Of a DNA stretch of 64,000 nt, positions 58,013 through 64,000 are shown piece by piece. The DNA comes from VRUE01 sp963753245 (lineage in GTDB: Bacteria > Actinomycetota > Thermoleophilia > Solirubrobacterales > 70-9): positions 1 to 64,000 of the forward strand of contig CAVWBK010000007.1 of NCBI GenBank assembly GCA_963753245.1. Direction: 5' to 3'. Each line of letters starts with the position of its first letter. Positions within the stretch are counted from its first letter, which is position 1. The position numbers were made by a program, and so were the translations under genes. The notes below the pieces were generated by a model. That model saw nothing but the letters and a program-made list of their open reading frames with translations. It had not been told where the DNA came from and searched no databases.

Positions 58013-59839
58013 TCACTCGAGCCCCTGGCGAACCTCAAAGCGTCGCGTGCCGTGCCACTGCAGAAAGAAGGCGTCGGCGTCCTGGGCGCTGAGTGGCCGG
58101 GCGAAGAGGAAGCCCTGGCCGTTGTCGCACTCCTCTGAGCGGATCAGAGAGAGGTGATCGGGCTGCTCGATGCCCTCCGCGGTGGTCTCGATCGAGAGCG
58201 CTTTGCCGAGCTGAACCAACGAGTGCAAAAGGATCTCGCCCTCCCCGCCGGCGGCCAGTTGGGAGATGAAGGAACGGTCGATCTTGAGCGCATCGACCGG
58301 AAAGCGCTGCAGATGCGCCATCGAGGAGTAGCCAGTGCCGAAGTCATCAACGGCGATCCGCACGCCGAGGCGCTTGAGCGCGGCCAGCCTTAGTGCGGTC
58401 TCCTCGGCGTTTCGCATCAGGGTCGTCTCGGTGATCTCAAGGGTCAGGGCGCCGGGCTCAAGGCCGCTGGCGCCCAGCGCGTCGCGCACGTGGTCGAGCA
58501 GGTCATCGGTGTCAAGTTGGACCGCTGAGACATTGACCGCGAGATCGAGCGGGTGGCCGGCTTCGCGCCAGCGCGCCCCCTGTTCGCAGGCCGCGCTCAG
58601 AATCCAGGCGCCGACCTCGACGATCATCCCGGTCTCCTCGAGCAGCGGGATGAAATCATCGGGCTCGACCACCCCACGCCCCGGACGGCGCCAGCGCACC
58701 AGCGCCTCAACCCCCTGCGGCGACATGCTCTCGAGATCAAAGGTCGGCTGGTAGACGAGGAAGAACTCCTCATCTGCGAGCGCGCTCTGCAGATCCATTT
58801 CGACTTCCATCCGGGTCTGGACTTCGGCCTGCATGCCGTCCTCAAAGACGAGATAGCCACTCTTGCCGTTCCACTTGGCCCGATACATAGCGATATCGGC
58901 GTCGCGCAGGAGCTCTTCGGCGCTGGAGCGGGCGCCGGTTGCGATCCCGACGCTCGCCTTGACGAAGACGCGGGCATCCTCGGCTCCGGAGAGTTTGAAC
59001 GGCTCCTTGAACGCTTCCAGCAGGCGCTCGGCAATCAACTCCGGTCCGGCGGCGAGCGAGAGCCCATCGGCAATCACGACGAACTCATCACCGCCGAGGC
59101 GCCCGAGTGCATCGGTCTCGCGAATCACCCCCGCGAGGCGGGCGGCGACGGCGCAGAGCAGCTCATCGCCGACCCCGTGGCCGAGTGAGTCGTTGATCGC
59201 CTTGAAGTTGTCGAGGTCCAGGAACAGCGCGGCGACCGGTTCCTGGCTGAGCCTGGTGCGGGTCAGGACCTGTTCGATGCGGTCGAGGATCAGGGTGCGG
59301 TTGGGCAGGCCGGTCAGCGCGTCGTGGGTCGCGAGAAAGACCAGCTCCTTCTGGCGCTTGGTCAGTTCCTCGTGGGCGAGGCGACGCTCATCCTCAAAGG
59401 ACTGACACATCCGCACCAGGGTCACGTCGAGGCTGCGCTGCAGCATCTGCAGCGCGTGCTCAAGAACCCCGGCCTCGAGCTCGAGCTCGGCAGCGCTCGA
59501 CCTCAGCACCGAGGCGGTCGCATCACGCCAGCGCAGGCAGCGTTTGGTCACCTCATTCAGTGGCGCCGCGCGCTGGGATGCGAGCTGGGCGAAGATCCGC
59601 CAGGACTCCTGGCCGACTTCGCGGGCGACCGCTTCGCCCTCGCCGGCCAACCAGCGAGATACAGCGACGGTCGAGACCTCACCGACCTGTTCGAAGCTGG
59701 TTTCGACCAGCCGATCGAGCGTCAACCCGGAGACGGCCGAGCGCCTCATCATCTCGCTAACGACATCTGCGGTGCGCTGGTTGAGGGCGCTACCGAGCTG
59801 ATGGAGCTCGCTCTGCGCCGTGCCCGAGTCGCTTGCCAT
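58013..59839 (-). CDS. GGDEF-EAL cyclic-di-GMP enzyme
   Basis: 608 residues. N-terminal helical sensor-like domain (about 1-165; GAP-like coil SFEDERRLAHEELTKRQK at the end). GGDEF domain: THDALTGLPNRTLILDRIEQ and GRLGGDEFVVIAD (about 245-255) with the GGDEF motif intact, so a diguanylate cyclase is possible. EAL domain: GVEALVRWRRPG (about 377), LEITETTLM, AVDDFGTGYSSMAHLQRFP, KIDRSFI and TAEGIEQ, all main phosphodiesterase residues present. Both activities may exist, or one may regulate the other. No membrane helix, so cytosolic; input signal unknown. No obvious operon. Confidence 0.93.
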   Translation of the reverse strand: MASDSGTAQSELHQLGSALNQRTADVVSEMMRRSAVSGLTLDRLVETSFEQVGEVSTVAVSRWLAGEGEAVAREVGQESWRIFAQLASQRAAPLNEVTKRCLRWRDATASVLRSSAAELELEAGVLEHALQMLQRSLDVTLVRMCQSFEDERRLAHEELTKRQKELVFLATHDALTGLPNRTLILDRIEQVLTRTRLSQEPVAALFLDLDNFKAINDSLGHGVGDELLCAVAARLAGVIRETDALGRLGGDEFVVIADGLSLAAGPELIAERLLEAFKEPFKLSGAEDARVFVKASVGIATGARSSAEELLRDADIAMYRAKWNGKSGYLVFEDGMQAEVQTRMEVEMDLQSALADEEFFLVYQPTFDLESMSPQGVEALVRWRRPGRGVVEPDDFIPLLEETGMIVEVGAWILSAACEQGARWREAGHPLDLAVNVSAVQLDTDDLLDHVRDALGASGLEPGALTLEITETTLMRNAEETALRLAALKRLGVRIAVDDFGTGYSSMAHLQRFPVDALKIDRSFISQLAAGGEGEILLHSLVQLGKALSIETTAEGIEQPDHLSLIRSEECDNGQGFLFARPLSAQDADAFFLQWHGTRRFEVRQGLE

Positions 59840-60030
59840 GCCGAGCTATCGACAACGGATCACGGTTCTTTAGCAATGGGACGGATGGCTGAGGCGATTC
59901 CCTCGCGAAGCGACAGACCCGCCTCAGATGGACGAAGAGTCCAGGGTCAACTCACCTCGGCGCTAACTGCGATTGGCTGTGTTGGGGGACGACACCGACC
60001 GTCTGGTGGAGATGGACGCACCGCTTGACC

Positions 60031-60876
60031 TCAGAGGCTGCGAGAGACGAAGGTCTCTGCCACACCGACCGAGAGCGCGCCGGCGAGACCGAGGTAGACG
60101 ACGGCGACCAGCGCCCGAGTCCGACTCGAGACCGCATAGTAGGCCCGGCTCTCCGGAGTCTTTCGCGCCTTCCACCGCCGCCAACTCTCCATCGCCCCGA
60201 AAACGAGGACGAGAAAGAGGATCGGGCTCGGATAGACGACCGCAAGTGCGAGCAGTGCAGCCAGGCCCGCGATCCAAACCATCGGGCTCAGCGCCGCCAT
60301 CGCCCGGCCGCCGTCGAGCGGCACCACCGGCAGCAGGTTGAACAAATTCAGTAGGAACCCGAGGTAGGCGAGGGCTCGCCAGAATTCCTCGCCGGTCGCA
60401 AGCCAAAGGCCGAGTGGGACCAGCGTTGCGAGCGTCCCGGCCAGCGGTCCGGCCAACCCGACCCGGGCCTCGGCGGCGGCATCCTTGCCCAGCGACTTGG
60501 CCGCGATTACAGCGCCGAGAAAGGGAATGAAGATCGGCGCCGAGGCCTTGATCCCCTCGCGGCGAAGCTGGACCACATGGCCGAGCTCGTGGAGGAGCAA
60601 GAGCAACACGAAACCGACCGCGAAGGTGTAGCCGAAGAGCAGACCGTAGGCGGCGATCGAAACCGCCATCGAGCCGAAGGTCGCCAGCAGCTTCAGGTTC
60701 GGCGCCAGCAGGATTAGAGATTTCGCTTTGGCGCCCAGCAGGGCGACCGGGGCCAGAACTCGACCAAGCCGTTTGCGCCACGACGAGCGCCCGGAGCCCG
60801 GATGGATCGGCTCATAGTGCTCCGCAGGCGGGATCGGGACCCCGAGCGGCGGTTGCTCTCGGATGCTCTCAGACAT
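60031..60876 (-). CDS. Site-2 (M50) membrane metalloprotease
   Basis: 281 residues. About six membrane helices. HELGH at residues 96-100 (LLLHELGHVVQLRREGIKA) and NLLPVVPLDGGRAM at about 178-191 supply the zinc ligands of M50 rhomboid-like site-2 proteases. Single Asp in LDGGR as expected. The N-terminal 40 residues are cytosolic and Pro-rich. Such proteases cut membrane-anchored anti-sigma or other proteins within the membrane; partner unknown. The C-terminus has two further helices. Confidence 0.9.
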   Translation of the reverse strand: MSESIREQPPLGVPIPPAEHYEPIHPGSGRSSWRKRLGRVLAPVALLGAKAKSLILLAPNLKLLATFGSMAVSIAAYGLLFGYTFAVGFVLLLLLHELGHVVQLRREGIKASAPIFIPFLGAVIAAKSLGKDAAAEARVGLAGPLAGTLATLVPLGLWLATGEEFWRALAYLGFLLNLFNLLPVVPLDGGRAMAALSPMVWIAGLAALLALAVVYPSPILFLVLVFGAMESWRRWKARKTPESRAYYAVSSRTRALVAVVYLGLAGALSVGVAETFVSRSL

Positions 60877-61063
60877 GGAGTGGATTGTCCCCCTCCACCG
60901 TAAAGAGGGACTGCACGGGCATTGGTCGGGCGAATCGCGGCGCCAGGACCTCTCGACCCCTGAAGGGAAGCGCGCCCCGCAGTCCCGGGGCTTGCAGGCT
61001 GACCGCAGCGCCCAGTGATCGCCTCCGGCGTCTTGAAATGTTGCCGAGCGTTACCGTTTGAGG

Positions 61064-61525
61064 ATGAGCTCGGCGACTGCTGAGAAGGACGCGCTGAAAC
61101 GCCTGCGGGCGCTCGTCGGTGAGTGGGAGATAGAGACCTCCCTCGAGCTCGACCCGGGGCACGGCGCGGCGCGAATGAAGATCGAGTGGGCCCTGGACCA
61201 GCGTTTCTTACTGCAACGCGCACACGTCCCCCACCCCGCGGCCCCCGACGTTCTTGCGGTGATCGCCGTCGATCCCGGGAGCGGCTTCTACACCCAGCAT
61301 TACTTCGACGCCCGCGGGGTGGTCCGCATCTATGCGATGGAGCTGAGCGAGAAGACCTGGACGCTGACCCGTACCGAATCAGATTTTTCCGAGCTCCCCT
61401 TCGCCCAGCGCTACGTGGGCCGCTTCGAGGAAGGCGGCCGGCGGATCCTCGGTCGCTGGGAGAAATCCACAGACGCAGCCAATTGGGAGTTGGACTTCGA
61501 GCTCAACTACATTAAGGTCGGCTAA
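61064..61525 (+). CDS. Lipocalin-like/DUF1579-type protein
   Basis: 153 residues. Pattern: LVGEWEIETSLELDPG at the N-terminus, then strands such as KIEWALDQRFLLQRAHV, VLAVIAVDPGSGFYTQHYFD, WTLTRTESDFS and WELDFELNY. This alternation fits a lipocalin/nitrobindin-like barrel and resembles DUF1579-type proteins of actinobacteria. TACCGT (61052-61057) lies six bases before ATG, so it may be leaderless. TTG 61058 is an alternative. Cytosolic; small-molecule binding is inferred, not shown. Confidence 0.7.
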   Translation: MSSATAEKDALKRLRALVGEWEIETSLELDPGHGAARMKIEWALDQRFLLQRAHVPHPAAPDVLAVIAVDPGSGFYTQHYFDARGVVRIYAMELSEKTWTLTRTESDFSELPFAQRYVGRFEEGGRRILGRWEKSTDAANWELDFELNYIKVG

Positions 61526-61572
61526 CGACACGGTCCCGTTTAATCACTCCCAAAACGTTCCTGAGCGCTGAT

Positions 61573-62139
61573 TCAGAGCACGAAAGGGATGATCGCGCGG
61601 ACGCGTGAGCGGTACTCGCCATAGGCCTCCGGGAAGTGCTTGGCGATCATCACCTCCTCCGCTCGGGCCTTCCACCACAGGCTCGCGCAGAGCGCGAAGA
61701 GCAGGACAAAGCCAAGGGCCCGACCGTAGTTGATCGCCGTAGCGAGCGCCATCGTGATCAGGCCGGTGTAGATCGGGTGGCGCGCCAGCGCGTAGGGACC
61801 GGACTCAACCAGCTCATGGTCGCGCTTGAACGTCACCTCAAGGCTCCAGTTACGACCAAGCGTGATCCGCGCCCAGACCGTGCAGGCAGCTCCCGCCAAC
61901 ATGAGGAGGTCAGTCGCCACACCCAGGGCGGGCGTCGTCTGCCAAAGGCGTGCCTGCCAGGACACGTGCAGGAGCTGCGCGGCGGCGATCCAGACCAGGA
62001 TCGGGATCGCCGCCACCAGGCGGTAACCGAAAAACCCTCCGCGCTCGATCGTGGCCTTGCTCGAGAAGGCCATGATCACCCAGTAGATCAACCAGGCCAC
62101 CCAGCAGAGCTGGATGAACAGCCAGGTCGGGTCACTCAT
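61573..62139 (-). CDS. ICMT/PEMT-family membrane methyltransferase
   Basis: 188 residues, five membrane helices. C-terminal motif GPYALARHPIYTGLITM followed by EEVMIAKHFPEAYGEYRSRV is the isoprenylcysteine carboxyl methyltransferase-like signature (HPxY and EExxL/F...Y). Bacterial members methylate isoprenoid, lipid or unknown small substrates; the true substrate is unknown. Its ATG overlaps the upstream stop (ATGAGTGA). Confidence 0.85.
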   Translation of the reverse strand: MSDPTWLFIQLCWVAWLIYWVIMAFSSKATIERGGFFGYRLVAAIPILVWIAAAQLLHVSWQARLWQTTPALGVATDLLMLAGAACTVWARITLGRNWSLEVTFKRDHELVESGPYALARHPIYTGLITMALATAINYGRALGFVLLFALCASLWWKARAEEVMIAKHFPEAYGEYRSRVRAIIPFVL

Positions 62140-62641
62140 TTTTCGGCTGCTCCAGCGCTGGCGACGCCGCCTTTGCGAACCCCCGCCATCGGCGCGACGA
62201 TAGCGATGGGTCGTTCAGCCAAAAATGCTTCCCGCGATGCTGAAATCGGGTGGGAGACGAATGAAGAAAGGCACCAACCTGAATCTGGGGGCCGGAGATC
62301 GGTTGGCGGAGGAGGGTCTTCGAAGATACTGCGACCGCTGGCCAGGCGCTAACCATGCAGAGCCGCACCCGAGCGCGCCCCAAGAACGCCAGCCCCGCCA
62401 GCGGGATTTCGGCCGCGGGCGAGGCACCTGGATGCCCACGCGCGATCCAGACGCCCAGCTGGGCCGCGATTCGCCGTGCACCGCGCCGCAGCAGGCCATA
62501 CCAGGCCGCCGCCAGGGCGGCGAGGATGCAACCGAGAACGACGATGCCGTCGGGGAAGTCGACGACCAGGACGTAGGTCGCGACACCCAGCGAGACGGCG
62601 CCGCCGAGAACCGCGGCGATCGCTCCCAGGCGCCGGCTCAT
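62132..62641 (-). CDS. Membrane protein resembling the N-terminus of a diacylglycerol-kinase-linked protein
   Basis: 169 residues from ATG 62641. Two helices: IAAVLGGAVSLGVATYVLVV and VVLGCILAALAAAWYGLLRR, then GARRIAAQLG. This matches the N-terminal membrane segment of actinobacterial lipid kinases found beside PAP2 genes, but the expected kinase domain does not follow: the remaining 100 residues have no recognisable fold. Probably truncated or fused with unrelated sequence. Divergent from the PAP2 gene with only 11 bases between start codons. Confidence 0.45.
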   Translation of the reverse strand: MSRRLGAIAAVLGGAVSLGVATYVLVVDFPDGIVVLGCILAALAAAWYGLLRRGARRIAAQLGVWIARGHPGASPAAEIPLAGLAFLGRARVRLCMVSAWPAVAVSSKTLLRQPISGPQIQVGAFLHSSPTRFQHRGKHFWLNDPSLSSRRWRGFAKAASPALEQPKNE

Positions 62642-62652
62642 ATCATCGCCCA

Positions 62653-63192
62653 ATGTCGCGCTGGCTCGAGGAAGCAAAGGCGCTCGATCGGGGCGCCTAC
62701 GCCGCGGTCGCCGCCAGCGAAACGCCCTCGCTTGACATTGTGATGCGCCGTCTCTCGCGCGCCGCGGACCAGAGCAAGCTCTGGTTTGGGACGGCGGCCG
62801 CGATCGCCCTGCTCGGCGGCTCCGGCGGCCGACAGGCGGCGCGAAACGGCCTCGTCTCCCTCGGCCTCGCCTCGGGCCTCACGAATCTCCTCGTCAAGCC
62901 GCTCAGCGCCCGGCGACGCCCCGAGCGCCAGGAAGGCGAGGGGCTCACCCCCCGCCAGGTGAAGATGCCGCGCTCGAGCTCCTTTCCCTCCGGCCACGCC
63001 GCCTCGGCCTTTGCCTTCGCAACCGGCGCCGCCCGCACTGCGCCGACGCTCTCGGCGCCGCTGCGGGCGATGGCAACTCTGGTCGCTTACTCCCGGGTTC
63101 ATACCGGAGTCCACTATCCCGCAGACGTGCTGGCCGGCGCCTTCATCGGCGTTTCTGCGGCAGAGCTCAGCGCGCACCTGCTTAGGCACTGA
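62653..63192 (+). CDS. PAP2-family lipid phosphatase
   Basis: 179 residues. All three PAP2 motifs are present: KPLSARRRP, SSFPSGHAASAFAFA and YSRVHTGVHYPADVLAG. Five or so short hydrophobic stretches. It should dephosphorylate lipid phosphates such as phosphatidic acid or isoprenyl pyrophosphate at the membrane. Start at ATG 62653 gives the natural N-terminus MSRWLEEAKALDRG; the upstream frame is only an overlapping shadow. The divergent gene resembles a lipid-kinase N-terminus, so both may once have acted in one lipid cycle. Confidence 0.9.
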   Translation: MSRWLEEAKALDRGAYAAVAASETPSLDIVMRRLSRAADQSKLWFGTAAAIALLGGSGGRQAARNGLVSLGLASGLTNLLVKPLSARRRPERQEGEGLTPRQVKMPRSSSFPSGHAASAFAFATGAARTAPTLSAPLRAMATLVAYSRVHTGVHYPADVLAGAFIGVSAAELSAHLLRH

Positions 63193-63277
63193 TCCTTCTC
63201 GAACCTATCGGGATCGCGGGTGAGACATGAGAGGGTTGAGCGGTCTCGTCTTCCAATCCAAACCTTGAGGAGGAGCC

Positions 63278-64000
63278 GTGAAGAAGCTGCGACCCAGGTT
63301 CAGTTTTGCGAACGTGATCTCCTGCCTGGCGCTTTTCATCGCCCTCGGCGGCAGCGCCTATGCCGCCATCCACCTGACCAAGAACAGCGTCGGCACCAGG
63401 CAGCTGAAGGCAAACGCGGTCACCGCCGCGAAGATCAGGAAGAACGCGATCACCACCAAGGCGCTCCGCAACAACTCGGTGACTGGTTCAAAAGTGAACC
63501 CCGAAGGCCTGGGCACCGTCCCCTCCGCCACAACAGCGGCGGACCTCTCCGGCTACAGCCGTAAGGGCATGACGAGAGTGGTGGCAACTTCAACCTCAAC
63601 CTATGAAGCGGGCCTTCTGAGTGCCCCCGAGACCCCGCTCTTCGCGGTGGGACCGCTGACGATCTACGCCCAGTGCTTCAGCGATGCCACGCCCCGAACC
63701 TACGGCGTGATCTCGATCAAGACATCCCGGAACAACGCGATCTTCGACGCTGACTCAAACGACATCTCGGGAGACCCCGAATTCCTCAACGCCAACACCA
63801 GCCCCGAAAAACGCGAAATGCTCGAGCAGAGCGCCGCCGCCAATTCGGCCAACTACTACGGTGGCGAGGAGACTGAATTTGGCGCGATGGCCCTCGACGG
63901 AACAACGATCAGGGGCAACGCGCAGATCGCGGTGAAGAACGGCAGCCTGGCCGGCGGAGACGGAATCTATGGCGAAGGGAACGTCTGCCTCTTCGCGGGT
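63278..64000 (+). CDS. Secreted protein, C-terminus beyond the window
   Basis: 241 codons visible, starting at GTG 63278 behind GAGGAGGAG. The N-terminus reads MKKLRPRFSFANVISCLALF then IALGGSAYA, a signal peptide of a type repeated in Thermoleophilia. It is followed by LTKNSVGTRQLKANAVTAAK and NAITTKALRNNSVTGSKV, coiled Asn/Val/Lys repeats of the same family, then a non-repetitive mature domain with Cys in YAQCFSD and NVCLFAG. Likely an extracellular protein. The gene runs off the right edge. No function known. Confidence 0.85.
   Translation, partial: MKKLRPRFSFANVISCLALFIALGGSAYAAIHLTKNSVGTRQLKANAVTAAKIRKNAITTKALRNNSVTGSKVNPEGLGTVPSATTAADLSGYSRKGMTRVVATSTSTYEAGLLSAPETPLFAVGPLTIYAQCFSDATPRTYGVISIKTSRNNAIFDADSNDISGDPEFLNANTSPEKREMLEQSAAANSANYYGGEETEFGAMALDGTTIRGNAQIAVKNGSLAGGDGIYGEGNVCLFAG

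Overview
The window reads as chromosome of a high-GC actinobacterium, most likely class Thermoleophilia (Solirubrobacterales or Conexibacter type). Grounds: several protein families with a strong Thermoleophilia flavour (very large secreted proteins with a TQAGGHPDL motif, a DCRAYEL motif or Lys/Arg/His-rich tails; a start-truncated-at-window-end secreted protein with an FANVISCLALFIALGGSAYA-type signal), an F420-dependent Ddn-like reductase, an MMPL transporter, an OsmC/Ohr protein, and frequent GTG/TTG starts with GGAGG ribosome binding sites. The taxonomic call is inference; no rRNA gene is present.

Layout. 1-8 kb: two PadR-regulated loci (PadR plus 2TM membrane protein next to an MMPL transporter; PadR next to a carotenoid-oxygenase gene) that share an inverted-repeat operator TCTA-N3-TAGA, with a Ddn-type reductase and a secreted protein between them. 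8-13.6 kb: a decayed patch with a dead IS110, two broken sigma-factor remnants, a small secreted protein, a small cytosolic protein and a SAM methyltransferase. 13.6-30.4 kb: a single minus-strand operon of about 16.7 kb encoding five giant secreted proteins (propeller/fibronectin-like proteins alternating with TQAGGHPDL proteins), driven by one recognisable promoter at 30411-30440. This is the most distinctive system in the window. 30.5-34.5 kb: two tandem, independently decayed copies of a double-TetR regulator and a complete IS982-like element. 34.5-40.5 kb: more secreted proteins (repeat/PKD protein, uncharacterised paralogue, NHL fragment, parallel beta-helix protein) and a recombination scar with a tRNA 3'-end remnant. 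40.5-51.3 kb: a mosaic with mobile-element character (DUF2442 protein, methyltransferase-HU chimera, HtaA-like fragment joined to an ArdC fragment, full ArdC-like protein, M48 protease, replication-relaxation-like protein), which encloses an intact MerR / ferredoxin reductase / fatty-acid desaturase locus. 51.4-64 kb: mostly ordinary chromosome: HU, Ohr, two TetR-type proteins, an ECF sigma operon with a tiny 27-residue membrane protein, a GGDEF-EAL protein, an M50 protease, an ICMT-like methyltransferase, a PAP2 phosphatase and a truncated secreted protein.

How the genes work together. Export of very large surface or extracellular proteins dominates: at least twelve genes carry signal peptides, and three of them belong to one uncharacterised paralogous family. 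Small-molecule-responsive repressors (PadR, TetR, MerR) sit beside membrane or lipid genes (MMPL, carotenoid cleavage, desaturase, PAP2), which fits envelope remodelling. Many genes carry single-base frameshifts; part of this is clear decay (several lesions in one gene, truncation), but some (PadR at 1 kb, the fibronectin-like gene at 28.5-28.9 kb) could be sequence error and should be checked against reads.
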